This document shows positions 26,931 through 40,560 of a DNA stretch of 64,000 bases, one piece after another (the stretch's first letter is position 1; the number at the start of each line of letters is the position of its first letter). The translations under genes were made by a program, and so were the position numbers. The notes under the pieces are model-generated. The model saw only the letters and a list, made by a program, of their open reading frames with translations, ran no database searches and was not told the DNA's origin. This DNA is from Patagioenas fasciata. Lineage: Eukaryota; Chordata; Aves; Columbiformes; Columbidae. The DNA is taken from NCBI RefSeq assembly GCF_037038585.1, contig NC_092526.1, forward strand, positions 36,965,501 to 37,029,500. Reading direction: 5' to 3'.

Positions 26931-29045
26931 TTCTTAGGAAAAGTAATTCTTGCTTCTTACATTAGATTCCATATTAACACGAGCTTTTATAGTGAAAGAC
27001 TTGAAGTGGCTATTGTAACGAGTTCAAAATTCAGATGCTTAATCCACACAGTGTTAACTAATGTCTTCCCTGGTTTTTATGTTCAATAGCAAGATATACA
27101 AGTGTACAAAGATTATTGCAGTGATGGTCTTTACTGTAGAAGCTCTCATAATCATGGCAATTACTCCATTCTGGTGATACTACCCCTAAAAGATATGGTG
27201 AAATAAGAAGGATCCACATAATGGCAAAAATGGCTGGATGTCAAGGATGGGAATTGTGAGGCAGCAGTTTTAAAAAGGATAATTTGAAGACTTGTTTACA
27301 CAGGAACACTCAGTAAAAAAAAAAATGAAGTGGCAAATATGGGAATTTAAAATGATGAGTTGAATTACATTGAATCACTGTGTTAATAGTGTTATTCAAA
27401 ATATAAGTGGCTTTCATTTGGTTTATCTCCATTTACTTTGGAAGCAAAGTGAGCTAAATTGTATTAAGGCCATTTTCATTCTGAATGTGTATGTCCATGC
27501 AGGGATTTAATGTAGCATAATTTATCCATTTTAACATTGTAGATAAACTAATCCATTAAAATTTAATTAAAACATCCATTTACTTCAGATCAACTTTCCT
27601 GACTATCTACCTGTAGGTGAACCTACAAACAATGTGAAGAACAGTGGAGAGAAAGGATGAACAGGAGAGCCCTGTTCTCACAATAAAATTGTATAGCACA
27701 GGTCAAACAGTGAATATGAAATACGCATAGAAGTCCTTAATAGAAATGCTGCTTTGCAGAACACACAGCGAGCATGAGGAACTTAATGCCACAGTAATAT
27801 TACTGAGGCCAGAAGTTTATCGTCTTTGAGAGGATTAAGTATCCATAATGAGAATGTCCACAGTTACACTATGTAAGATAAAGAGATTATAAGGTTTCAG
27901 AATATACATGTTTTTTACTGTGGAGATTAGGAAGGTGTCTTTCCTGTTGACAGACAAATCAGTGATTTCATCTTTTTCTGACGTATGTAGTACTGATTAC
28001 AGTGTCTGATAGGGTTTTGGACTAAGTGAAGAGCTGGTCTAACTGAAGCATTCCCAAAACTAAAATCTTAATGTTTCTGTTCAAATTTTTGTGCGTATAA
28101 GGTTCTCTAACAAGAATAAACATGAGCCTCAATGAAATGGAAGTTCCACCTAATTTGAGCCTAGTATATTGTTAGATCAGGATTAGGAAGCCTTAGAAGA
28201 ACAGAGAAATTGTTAGGTCTTTTTCACTTTTCCAGGCTTTTAATCCATGCTGTACTTCCATCACACCTCCTTTTCCAATGGCAAATTTGGGTCCTCCCTG
28301 TATTTTCCTAGACTGAGATGGAGGAGGAGATTGGAGATGCTCTTTCAATCATTACATGTGCAGAACTGGTAGATTTAGACGTTTAATGAGTCCCAACAAC
28401 AGCAAAAACTGAAAGGAGATGTGGACTTCTTTTTGCTCTCCACCTGCTGTTTTTTTCAGAAGTAAGATTTATTTTCTGATCGCTCAGTCCTCATACAATT
28501 ACTGAGAAATGCGCAGCTTAGGTTTAAACAGAACAGCCTAATGATTTCCAAGCCCATCAGCGGTGGCGTCCTTGCCCAGCAGTTTCTTTTTACTCCCATA
28601 TAAAAAGAATGGGATGTGGCATCTAACCCACAATTCTGCACTGGTGGAAACCAGTAGTGTGGCTATACTTCTGGACACAACTGTGTTTTGGCTGACAAAC
28701 TTTGGGCTTGCTCTAGTTTTAGAAGTGTTACTGGGAGAGGTGCCTGACAAACACCCCTACCCCACCCCTGTTCTTAACTTGTGTAGCTGTACCAGTCAAA
28801 GCGTTAGTGCAAACTCAATTCTATCAATGAGAAAGTCTTCTGCTGTTATTTGTTTCATTCAATATAAACTGTATCAGCTTAAACTTCTATTTACCAAGGA
28901 GATTTACCCGTGGAGCTGTACCAACAGATCCTTTTAAGTTTAGGCAAGCCCGTTTTTTTGCTTGCGGGGCAGGAGGTGGCAAACGAGAAGTAGAATTAGG
29001 TTTCTGGCAGGCCTGGCTGTGCGGAGATGGCTGAAGATTTGAATC

Positions 29046-29169
29046 CTTGGAGGTTTTTAAAAGATGCGTAGATGAGGTTCTTAAGGCCATGTTTTAGTGG
29101 CAGTGTTAGGTTAGTGGTTGAACTTGATCTTGAGGGTCTCTCCCAACCAAAATGATTCTACGATTCTAT
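29046..29169 (+). mobile_element. CR1 LINE fragment (sense 3' end)
   Basis: The segment runs from CTTGGAGGTTTTTAAAAGAT through GAACTTGATCTTGAGGGTCT and CTCCCAACCAAAATGATTCT to a terminal ATTCTACGATTCTAT. This is the sense 3' end of an avian CR1, including the diagnostic tail of 8-bp units. About 125 bases remain; it is diverged and truncated at the 5' side. Confidence 0.88.
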
Positions 29170-31513
29170 TTAACAAAACATTATTTTGTAAAAACATAGG
29201 TTTGGTTTCAAGAGATGTTATTGACATTTCCTGGCAATGCCCCTAATTAATGATGTTAACTCACCTACTGGTGTTTGAATATCAAGACTATGTTGTTAAT
29301 GCTATCAGAACTTTTGATAATGTTACTATTTTTCTCCACATAGGGTGAAATTTATGATATTTATTAAATGCCCTGACAGTGCGACTGGATGAACATTATC
29401 TTATGACTAAATTAGTTTTATAGAAACACTGAACTTCCCAAGGAAACGTAAGAATCATCTTCTAAATTGACCTGGTGATCTGGCTGATAGTGTTGCAGAA
29501 TGCCCAGTTAAAACAGTGTTTTCTTAAGTGCTCGAGGAAACCAGAGGCTGAGGAGCTACCACTCCATGTCTTGAGGATAAGATGAAATACTTAGAATCGC
29601 AAGTAACTTTTGAGGGGTTTTTTCACATTTGAGACCAAGTCCAAATGATGTTGCTTCTATTATCAATGTTGCTAATAGGTGGTGGAGTTGTTCCTCTGAG
29701 GCATGTTGAACCTTCTGCATTTTGGCTTTATCCAATTTTATCTTGCCTATATTGCTGTTGAAATAAAGTTCCCATCTGGTGATAGGGTGTTTATTGACAC
29801 TGAATGAACTTCTTGTAATGTCGAGAGGGTGCTGGTTCCTTTCCTGGCAGACAATATCAGCATTCTGGGTGATCTGCCGCTTCCAATCCCTGTACTTGAA
29901 GTGGGCCAAGTTATGTCCTTGCTGTTGATTTCCCAGTTGAAGACCCATAGGATGGGGATCGTACCATCCCATAAAGGACAGCTCTCTCAAATCTCTACCA
30001 GTATCCAGTTGACCACGTGCTGGAAGAGGTCACCTAGAGCAGAGCTGGTTTGAAACAGTGGTAGGTTTTGACTGAGGTGTCAGGTACAGCTCCTGCTCTT
30101 AAATATTTGGTAGCAGGTAGACTGAAACAGATGGTTGTATGGGGAGGCAAGGGCCGTACACATTGTTAATTTGTACAGCGGTCCAGTTCTCATCCTGAGG
30201 CACGTGGGATTTGGACATTTTTCCCAGCTCTGCTGCAGGCTTCTGAAACACCAGACAACTGATTTCTAATGGGATTAAGGTAAAATGGGTCCCACTTCAC
30301 TGTGTGTATGTTTAAATTAGACTTCCTAAGCACAATGAAGTTCAAAAGAAGGAAACCAGCACTTTGCAGGGGTAGTCTGTCTGACTCGTTTTAAATATGT
30401 TGTGCCATTTAAATACATTAAGATTTCGAGGCAGTAAGATAATTCTGTATTTTAACTATATCAACATGCAACTTGGACCACAACACCATAATGCGAAAAG
30501 CCATCTTTCTGTCTTGCCTTTACAACCTGTGCCTGTATGCCTGTGGTACTTGTATTAGCAGAAGAATATGAAAATAGTCCTAGGATGTGCAAAACACACA
30601 TATACATTGCCATAAATATTAAAAGGTCTGCTAGCAAAACAGCAATTAAATGGCTTGTACACTTTCCTGTGGCTGTGGCTCCTTTATCGCTCATTTATTT
30701 CACTCCCTGGCGTTTGCGAGCACTGAGCTGCCTCTCAGCAGAACAGGAACCTTCAGGTTAGCCGATATTCCAGATGTGTGTATAACTCTCCAAAGCGCTG
30801 ACAGCTCTGCTTACAATTAGTGGTAATGGCGATGAACTTGCGGGCGTTGCCTTTGTATCGCGGCTCTGCTGGGGAAGGGAGTTGCTGTCATTCGGAGTGG
30901 CCCGTGGTCAGACGGAGAGCGCGACGAGGTGTGGAGATATAGCAAGATTGTTAATAGATATTTTTAACAGCAGCACTGGTTTTTTGCGCTGCTTGAAACC
31001 AGAGTTTTCAACAGGGCTTATTAAATATGCATGGTGCTTTTTCACGTAAATATGTACTCTAGGCCGCTTGGGATAAGCGTGGCTTTTTGGAATGAAACTC
31101 TATCTAAACCAACCCAGCAGTGGTGCAAGTGGCTTGCAGATTTTGAGCTGGGATCTCCCAGGATATTCTAATTTTTTTCAGCCCCTAGAAGAGGTAGTAG
31201 CTCTATAAGCTACCCCTTTTCTAGTGCTTTGTGCTAGCCAGGTTCCTTCTGTTCCTTTTTTTGCCGTGCAGAATGAAAGGCCCAGTACAGGAGATCAGGG
31301 TGAAACACTAGGCTCTAAGTCCAGCCATTGTCTTGGTACGTTGCTTTTTTGTACTAACATCCTTCAGAGGACTCCTCCTTAAAATGCCCTGATCCAGTCC
31401 TGTGCAAGGCAGCAAAGTGTCTAATTTTGTGATAAGAGTAATGAAATAACATCATACTCAGTGGGCATGTAGATCCAGTTAACATCTCTGCATGCAATTG
31501 ACTGCTTAATCTT

Positions 31514-31578
31514 TAAAAAAACAAAACAAAACAAAAAAACACAAACAAAACCACGAAACAAAGCACATATATATATAT
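31514..31578 (+). repeat. A-rich/AAAC microsatellite followed by an AT run
   Basis: An A-rich tract with AAAAC-type units (to about 31560) is followed by an alternating AT run ending at 31578 and a TC-rich stretch. It is simple sequence, likely length-polymorphic. Confidence 0.8.
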
Positions 31579-34500
31579 TCTCTCTTGCTCTCTGCCTGAA
31601 TGCATATTTACTTGTGTGTGTGTATTTAGAGTCACATATGTTTTTAACTAAGGCAAGTGCTTTCTGTTCTCTACCAGCCAAATTCCTGGTACTCTTTCAA
31701 CCTTGTTTGATTAAAACAGCCTTTAACCTTTGCTTGAATAGCTTTTTCTTCAAACAACCTATAATTCATCCCGGCAACAAGATTAGGAGAACTTGGGGTG
31801 TGACAAAATTGACATGTAGCTGCCTGGAAACCTTGGGGAAAGGAGAAAGGAGGGAAGACGATAGAAACACAGTGAGTGTGGAGGCAGAGGCTGGAGTCCT
31901 GCTGCAGGGCAGGCTGGAGGGGGACAAGTGATTTCCAGGTGTGTTGTTTATACTGAGACAATTCCACCTCTTTCTCACTTGTGTCAGCTTGACCTGCTGA
32001 AATGTCAGGCTTTTCTTCCTTTCCATGAGAGGAGTGGGGAAGGGCTTGGAGGGACCTTGTCATCCTCGCCGCCTCCTGCTGTAAATTCCCTTGGACTGTC
32101 ACTATTTTGTTCTTCTACCCTAATTGATGTAAAACTCTTTCTTCACCTTGCCCCCTGCCTCTGTGTGCTTGTCATAGATCAGCAGCATTTGCTCTTGACC
32201 TTGTTTTGGTTTTCCCCCTCTTCTCAGTGCCTGTTATAGTTAGTGGCTAATCTGTGCAGCATGTCAAGCGGTCTGGTTTGGAAGGACTATGAACAGCAAT
32301 GGCTCTGCCGTCAGCAAAGAAGGCAAAGGGAGCTTGTGATTTCTGTTTATCCAAATTCTCACTCATTTCTGCTTTAGTTTGATTTATTTGGTGGTTGGTT
32401 GTGTGATTATTTTTTTGTTGTTGTTCTTTGCAGTGTTTATCACCAGGTTTCCTTTCAGGATGTTGTCTGACGACGTGTTATCACCCGTGCTGTTGGGAGC
32501 TGGGATTGTGGCCCATAGCATGGCTGTAGCAACAAAAGATGGGGCTCTCCTGAAGTTACTGTGCTGTTCTTTTCGTATTTGCTTTACAGCAATGCCTAGT
32601 TACTGATTCCTGTGTGCGTGCACACAAATAATAAGAAATCATTCTTCCCTTAAGTTGCTTGCAATTTATCAAACAAGGTAGGCAATCTGAAAGAGATGAC
32701 TGGGAGTCAAAATAGAGCAAGGAAAGCTGAGCAGACCAGTGTATTGCACAAAAGATGGGGCAGAGCTGAGATCTGATATCTGCCTCTCCGGGGCTTTAAC
32801 TTCATGATCATCCTTCCTCCTTCCATTTCCCTTTCCTCTGAACTGAAGATTAATTGTTCATTGAAATCATAACAAGAATTTGCAGTGTTAAGGATCTGGC
32901 GAACGGAAGGGAAAAAATCCTCAAGGAAATTAGTGGTCCGTGAGCATTGTGTGTTCCCTAGATATAAATGACAGGGAACTTCCCAACCAGGGAATATGTT
33001 TTCCCTTTTTTTCCTCTGCAGCTTGCATTATCCTTAGCTAAGCATATTGTAGCACGCTTGTCTCCAAGTCCATGTTTTCATCACAGAAATCCCAGGCCTG
33101 CTGAAATCTGTCATGGAGCGGAGATTCCATTTACTATTTGTGCTCTGGCGCCCAATCTCCACACTGAGCGAATGTGGAAAATACGTACTTGTTCTCCAGA
33201 TAGCAAATAGGTGATGACCACCATTGTATCAATAGCTTTGTGCACCCCAATCTCATTTTGCCCTTCCCCGCTTGCAACAGAGAAGAGAATGCATCAGAAA
33301 ATGGTCTCTGAAAGAGGTTGTGCAATGAAAGGATAGGAGGTAGAGCGTGAAACACAGGTGAAACTGCAGCAAAAGAGATCTGGGGCAGGCATTAGGAACA
33401 ATTTTCCAGCTGTTTTGGGTGCTGGAGAGTTGTGGGATCTCTGTGGTGAGTTTTTAAACAAATCAGACAGTCATCTGTGAGTTGGTTGTGCTGCGGGGTG
33501 AGAAACAAGCTGTAGGTTTCTAGAGGTGTTTTTTCTGGCCCTATTTTCTTATATCATTGGTAGTTCTTTCAGTAATGTATTTCTTATCTGTCCTGGAGGC
33601 GAAGGATGATTGCTGAGTGTTTAGTCTTCCTCCACAAAGCTTCCACCAATGGAATTTGGAGGGTGTTGGACATAGTGGTGAATCGAAGCCGATCTGTTCA
33701 GGAGATTTTATTTTCCCTTTCATTCAGTCCAGGAGGTACATTCTCTGTGATACTCTGAAGTCTGGGTGAAGCTGGGGACTTCCTTACCTCTGAGCTTGTT
33801 CACAAAAGGCTTGACTCTGGCGAGCAGTTTCTGGAGAGGCAGAAAGAAAACAACCAGTAAGAGGCAGAAACCTCATCTTTAGAGGATGCTGGAAAGCTGC
33901 ACAATTGTTGACTGCTCTTTCAGATAGCGTCCATCTGCCAGGCGTGCTTGTGACACTAATCCCAATAATTAAAGGACTTTCTATCCCTTCAATGTATATA
34001 ATTGGGGATGGTGAATGAGCTTCATGTCTACTACCCCTTCTATTTTCTCAGTGCCTCTTGGTCTTTTCATGTCTCTTCTGCATTGCGTCAGTGCCTCCTG
34101 GCAAATTCTGTCTGTGTCTGTCTCTCAGATACAGCCAAGTGTGTGTCTGGCCTTGAGAAATAATCATAAATTTTGTTCTGTTAGGAGGAGAGGCTGGGAC
34201 AATCCAGTTGAGATTTGAACCTGTAGTTCAAGGTGTTTTACGGATTTCATATCACTTAACCCATCCCCTCCAGGCATCACTTGTGTCTGACATGTAAATC
34301 AGGCTGGAGGAAGAAGTGAAACAGATTGCTCGGTGCTCCAGAAGAAGGTTATGAGGCAAACCTGTGTCTTTAAAGAGAGTGCCTTCTAATAAATGTTATC
34401 TGCAGAGAAATACACCAGCCCCTCTGTAAGTAGTTAATGTTACTGCTTCAGTGTGGGCTTATAAAACACCTTTATCACTTCTAGGACGATAATGATTAAC

Positions 34501-37439
34501 AAGCTGATTTACAAGGGTGGGGTCACAAAGCCATTTGGCAAATTCAGCAGCAGCCATACAGTACCTGAGTTTCACAGGGACAGTATTTTAACCACTTTAC
34601 CTGGAGTATTAAACCCTGGTGGCGAGGCTCTTAAGCATTAGCAACAGCTACTCTTCTATGAGGTTAATAACCAGACTTTAGTCCCGTGCTTCTGGTATAC
34701 AAGGAGATTACAGGTCCTGGTCTGAGAATTCAGGAGAGTTGGGGACGTTTCTGCCCCCCTTGTCGGTGTTTATTCCCTGATGACTTAGCCCCAGTGAAGC
34801 GACTGTGTTCCTAGACGTGCTGTTACATGATCCCTGTGGTTGTTGGCTGTTGATTGTGTCAGAGCTGGCAAAATATAGATGTGGGTGGATTTGTCTCCCT
34901 TCTCTCAGATTCTGGATAGCTTCTGTTTAAAATATCCTTCATCTATTGATTCTCCATTATCTTGGATGCTAATAGAAGAATGTGGGGTTTTTTTAAACCG
35001 CTTCTGATTTTACTTTCATTATCATGTACTAGAAATTACTCAGACTAGTAAATTTAATCTAGCAATTATTTTAATCCAGAAACCCTTGATGTGGTTTAAC
35101 ATATCATGATACTTTTCAGAATTTGGACTTAACCTTGGCGGTTCCTCACACTGAGCAGAGCAGTGTTTCCAAAAGCTCAGCAAGCCATATCCCCTTTACC
35201 ACCTGTCTTGACAGTCTTCATGTAGGTGATCAAAGGTATTTATGATTTCCATGCTATACAAACACCTGCTGCACTTCTAGAAGTATGTAAAAGTGCCAAG
35301 ATACAGACTCCTGCAGGGTTGGAGGTCTTAATCCTTACCTTTTACTTCTCAGCTAGCATTGCTGACAGGAGCCCTGCCCTCAAAACACTCACTGCCCTAA
35401 GAAATGTCTGGAAACTGTACTGTTTGTTCTGTCCTGTCCAGAAGGTTCATCACATCTGATAGATTGCAGTGTTGATTTATGTGGCCACAATGCACAGGTT
35501 GGGTATTTCTGTGGACCTAGTCTAGTAGGTGGGCGGAAGGCTATGGAAATGTTACTTGAAGCAATAGTGGATTACACCTGACTCATTTTTACTTTTGTTT
35601 CCACACATCGCCCTTCTAGTTCCCTCTAAAGCCCTTGTAATGTTACCTCTTCAGGAATGACACAGTCTGAGTTCGGAGGGGACTGCCACACTCACATTGT
35701 TGTATCAATATTTGATTGGTTTTTAGTGACACCCAATCAGAGACTTTTATTATGTCTTTTCTAATTTGAACAACTACGCAAGGACTGGAACAAACTTGAA
35801 TAGTGTATTAGGTATTTTTCATGCATTTTTTTTTACTTGTTCTGTTTCGCAAACAATTTTATTACAAGCTGTGAGTTTAGGTTACCATGTCTTTGGGTTG
35901 GAACTCTCAACAGAGGTGAGAATTTCTGCCTGTGTTACCTTGGCCACTTTTCTACTTTGGCTTTTAGTATGAAAACATACATTGCAACACTGTGCTCACT
36001 ACATTGCTCTCCTGTGGGACTAGTTGTGCAACCCTCCTTCATGCTGGTAAGTGTGTTCTCATACAGGGAGACTTTGTTGACTGAAAAGGGAAGACAAAGT
36101 GACTTGACTTCTCTCTGCTGTGTGTAATGGGCTGGGGTTTTGCACCTCCTGTACTGTGCTGCATGGAGGAGGAGGGTTAGGAGCAAGGGCTGGGGAGGTG
36201 AACTTCTACCAGGTCTATGGCCTTTCCAGTTCTTATTTTCTGGAGACAGCTGGCTGACCACTTGTTTCTAAAAACGCTGCCTTGATAGAGCAGGAAAACT
36301 GTGAGTAACTTCCAGTCTTTGGATAGAAGGATCAGGAAACCTACTGACCAGCAGCCCTCCTGACAAGCAGTTAAACTTTGACTGATCACGCATTGCCCTC
36401 ATGATCATATTAATGTGATGTATCCAAAGGGATTTCAACTCCTATTGTAGGCCCCGCTGCCTTTCATCTTCTCTGTCTTCCTGCTGAATCAGGAACAACG
36501 TAACCCAGTGCACGTGTGTTGTGTCTTCCCGCTGCCCAAGGCTCTCAAAGCCGTTGCAACATTAGCTTGTCTGCAGCCCTCAAATTTGCCCCCCACCTCA
36601 CTCATACAGAGTATAATGGTTTCTTAGGATTTATATTGCTACCCAGCCGAACAGTAGCACGAAGATATACAGAGAAGAACGTTTTAATTACCTTTATTCA
36701 TGACTTTGATTTGTATGAAAAGCCTTTGTTCTAGCAATCACCTAAAATAATTGTACCAACACCCCTTTGGCATGTGTTTGGATACCGTTCCACTGCTGGA
36801 GATAGTCTCTGCCTTCTCCTCTTGCTTGCCAGTGTCACCCCAGCTTTCCGGGGCTGCTGCTCTCCAGGCTCCTCTGCTGTTAGTGTGAAAAACAGCATTT
36901 GTTTTGTTGGTTTAAATCATAAGTACTTTGAGGGCAGGGCCCGTCTTTTACGTGTGTACATGTGGGTATGCATTTTTATACTAATGTGAGACACACAGCT
37001 AGGAGCTGCAGTAGGCAAAGCCACAGCTTTCTGTCCTGTGATAGCTTAGAGAAGTGTTTTTGCAAGTCCACAGGGGTGAACAGCGATGCTGGGGCTATTC
37101 AGAGACACAACTTGCTTTGAATCTCTGAATACAAGCATTTTCCTGGTGTTGTCACCAAGCAGCGTAACCCAGTATATTGCAGGTACAGCAGTGGGCAGAT
37201 AACTGTAGGAGCACAGCCCCACGTCTGGAATCCTTTTGGGATGGGTTCCTTGACCCGTTTAGGAAGAGAAAGCTGCATTGCACCCTCCATCAATTGATTC
37301 ACCAGGTTGCCATTGCCAGTCACCTTTCACCCTCAGTTTTGGACAATGAAACAATGTCTTGCACTACAAAGAATTTTAATTAGAAAACAGACCTTGCTCT
37401 TCATGTGTGCTGTAGGAAGAAGCTTGATGCTCTGTTTCG

Positions 37440-37484
37440 TTGTTGGTTTTGTTTTTTATTTTTTGTTTTTGTTTTTTTTTTTTC
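37440..37484 (+). repeat. T-rich simple sequence
   Basis: TTTTG/TTTTA units end in an uninterrupted T run of about 13 bases. It is simple sequence inside the intron, with no flanking element recognised. Confidence 0.8.
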
Positions 37485-40402
37485 AAGAGGCAGGAATGTA
37501 TCTTTAAGCCTTTACAGGTACATGTTGAGGCTGTATTACGTTACAGGGATAAGTCAGTGGTGAAATTTTGGTTCCATTCCTTTGGCATAGTCTTAACTTA
37601 GCCGGTTTCATGCTGAATTTCCACGTTGCTTATGAAATGTGTTGGACTGTTCTGCAGCTCATAGTGCGTGATTTCACTGTTTTTCTGTTTTGTAAACTTA
37701 GTTTGTAAACTGAGCTGACCTTAGGAAAGGTTCGAGTCAAAGCTTAGGAGTGACCCCGACAGCGAGAACAGACATTGGACTGTGTGCAGGCTGCGGAGTC
37801 TCCGTCACTGAAAGGCTTTAGTAACAGCAACAGCTGTAAAGAATGACATGGATGTTGCTGGCTCTGCCAAGACGGCGTCTTGAGCTCTACAGCAAGTAGA
37901 AATCTTCCTTTTTGTTTGCCAGGGTAAATGGAGATGATGATTTTATTCTTATTATAATAGTTACAAACATGAACGAGAGGAGACTGCAAGGAAAAGCCAT
38001 ATCCTGTGCACAGCCCCGAGGTCTCTGATGAAGCAAAATGAAACAAAATTTACAGATGCTAAAAATAGTGATAACACCAATTTGATGGTGCATTTTGTCT
38101 TCCTCCTGTAATATGGTGAAATGGCCTGTAATTCACGTTGCAAAATTGGCATGCATGACTCTTTGAAGATGTCGTCTTCATTGTATGGCTGCAGTGGCTG
38201 GAGTAACAAGCCAACCCACTACTAATGTGACCAAATTAATAAACAGGCACAAATAACACCAGCTCCTCGGGGACAGCTGCCCACTCAATCTCTCTTGCTT
38301 AGGTCGTGAGCACTACAGCGTAGGAAACCTTTTGTGCCTCCTACAGACTTAAATTCACACCTGGTGCTTAGGAAGGTAATAGATTATGTTGGTTTTGTTT
38401 TTTACATTCTATAAACTGTGATTTTAAATCGGAGGTTTAACTTGTAAGTCCTTGCTGATAGTGACATTAGCACAGACTTAAGAGTTTGCAGCTCTGTTTT
38501 CAGCCTGGCATCTGAAGCTGAGCTCTTGTGGCCTGTCAGAGGTGGTTGCTGTAACATGAAAATGCTTTGGAAAATACGTATGTGTTGTGGTTTGTTTACT
38601 ATCTTTGTATGCATATTTCAATCTATTAGTGCTAAATGGCTTTAAATGGCTTTTTGGATGATGATAGTGGCTTCACTGTTTTCTTTTTCTCCTGTTTATT
38701 GAATACTATCAGCTTTGGCTTTCAGATGTTCTGTAACTCTGGAGTCTGCAAGCAAAGAATTTCTTCCTTTAAAACAAAAACCAAACCCCAGCCTAGGGGA
38801 GCTAAGCTAACATCTATTAGAACGTTAGTAATGTCACTGCCTTGAACTGTGGCTTCATTTTTGTGTTGCATGCAGCAGCTTCTCTGCAGTGTTTATATTT
38901 GGGTTGAAGGGGATCTTCCTATACCAGGATGCAATAGGAACGTCATTTTTCCTCTAACATGAGCAGATGTCCTATCTGCAGTGCTGGCAATAACATTGCC
39001 TCTTCCTGTTGTTGCAGATGTTGTTAGCAGGCTGGAGCTGAAAGCGAAGAGGGGGCGCATTTCAGCCCGTGCTGTTCAATGCCGCCAGCATCAGCGCTAC
39101 CTCCGCTCCTCCTTTTCCACCTTTACTCTTTAATAGGGGCCATCTCAGCTCGCAGGCAAGAAGTTGCCCTGGAACACAAATTTATTTCCTTTCTACTTTA
39201 CATAGGGGAGGAGTGCTTCCAAAATATCTACTGTTCTCTGCTTTGACTTTTGCTTTCTCTAGATTCATTTACATTAAACCCAAATCACAAGCGGTGTGTT
39301 ACCGTATTGAGGGAAGGGGTGCCTTAGCTGAATGTGGCACACACTTAAGTGTAAATCTCCTCGCTCCTTGGTTTCAGGGCAGACCCCTGTGTGAGCCTTC
39401 AATCAGCAATTATTGCGTTCTTTTTCATTTTCAGAGGAGGTCACTATCAAATCCTGTGACACGGTTCTATCCCTAATCTGGCAGAGTGCCATTCAGACCA
39501 CAGGAAGTCCGGGAGAGAAGAATATACACTTAGCACCTTATTCCATCTTCATTATTCCCTACACCAGCAGAATTCCTTAAAGTCTCTGGAAGTTTGATCT
39601 GAATGGAAAGTATTTTGCCTGAATAGCACCCCTTATTGAGGCATTGTCACCAAGTCACAAATTCAGATGAGTGTTGTGGCTAGCAGCTTAATCTAGACTG
39701 CAAAGCTGTTTTTTCACACCAGCGCATAGAGTGCTAATCACTTCTAAAGGTCTGGCAGGATTGTCTGGCAGTGAGGGACTTGATTTGAGAGCTGGACACT
39801 GAAGGGAAAAAAACACAGTCCCTGTTCAAGAGTTTATCCAAGGATTTATTCGTTTTGGCAATAAGGGGAATATTGTATTTTAATGGTTTTCAATAGGAAA
39901 CACAACCTTACTAAAGGAGAAAAGCCAGGGTTCTGCTCACCAAAAAAAAAAAGGCAAAAATCTTGTGCTTAGGAGGAAAAGGAACAAAGACAAAACTCCT
40001 ATTTGTGCATAAAAGAATAACAAGAAATTAAAATTATAAATGTCAGGCAATATCCATAACTGTCAGATTATAATCTAGAAGCTTTAAACTCTCTTCTCAT
40101 ATACTTTTTTGTGCCTTAGTGTATGAATGCATTGTTGTACTTAAAATGACTAGTAATCCTGTATGTTATTGCTGTATAGAGACTTAGAGATAATAACTTT
40201 GGTTTTGTGTTTGGAACATTGCCAGTTCATTGGCTGCTATTATCACTTGTGATTCCATGGAGCTGCCATTGTGGGGAAGTAACTTTCCTGTTGTTTTAAC
40301 CACCAGCACTTAGATGCATTTCTGTATTAATAAATATTGTTCTTTGGGGAGCTCTGGTCATTTTGAGGGGGTTCATTCAGTGTTGTCTTCTCCTTATTTC
40401 AG

Positions 40403-40560
40403 GTTATTGAAGGAAAGCTGGCGCCTTTCTTGGGGAAGGTGATCAAGTTTGCCACCTCTCACGTGTACAGCTGCAGCCTTTGCAGTCAAAAAGGTTTCAT
40501 CTGTGAGATCTGCAACAATGGAGAAATCCTTTACCCCTTTGAGGACATTTCTACAAGCAG
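40403..40560 (+). CDS. PLEKHM3: PLEKHM3 coding exon D (RH domain, central zinc cluster)
   Basis: A 158-nt internal exon after TTATTTCAG (ending 40402) and before GTACTG (from 40561). It enters in phase 0 and ends with two bases of a split arginine codon. It encodes fragment residues 136-187, beginning [20 protein letters not shown] and ending FEDISTS. Two CxxC pairs are visible: CSLC (residues 159 and 162) and CEIC (169 and 172), separated by SQKGFI. These are expected zinc ligands of the RH domain, a region used for RAB7 contact in PLEKHM1 and Rubicon (family knowledge, not shown for this protein). The donor, GTACTG, is a weaker match to the consensus than the others but keeps GT. A methionine-initiated ORF from 40430 runs past the donor and is not the real product. 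Confidence 0.93.

Larger units (their letters stand above)
23906..40402 (+). other. PLEKHM3: PLEKHM3 intron between exons C and D (16,497 nt)
   Basis: The largest intron of the window, from GTAAGT to TTATTTCAG. It holds an antisense ORF with enriched CpG (26403-26930), a sense CR1 3' end (29046-29169), small CpG clusters near 30830-30926 and 39045-39120, an A-rich/C-interrupted tract followed by an AT run (31514-31578) and a T-rich tract (37440-37484). The rest is unremarkable AT-rich intronic DNA. Exons C and D join without a phase change, so no coding exon is missing. Confidence 0.85.

Noticed and set aside
29556..29990. 144-codon ORF on the - strand
   Set aside because: No similarity recognised, no CpG or codon signal, within chance expectation.
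31671..32102. 143-codon ORF on the - strand overlapping several others
   Set aside because: Overlapping open frames on both strands reflect composition, not coding.
37729..37738. GGTTCGAGTC resembling a tRNA B box
   Set aside because: No A box at the right distance upstream and no cloverleaf can be folded around it.
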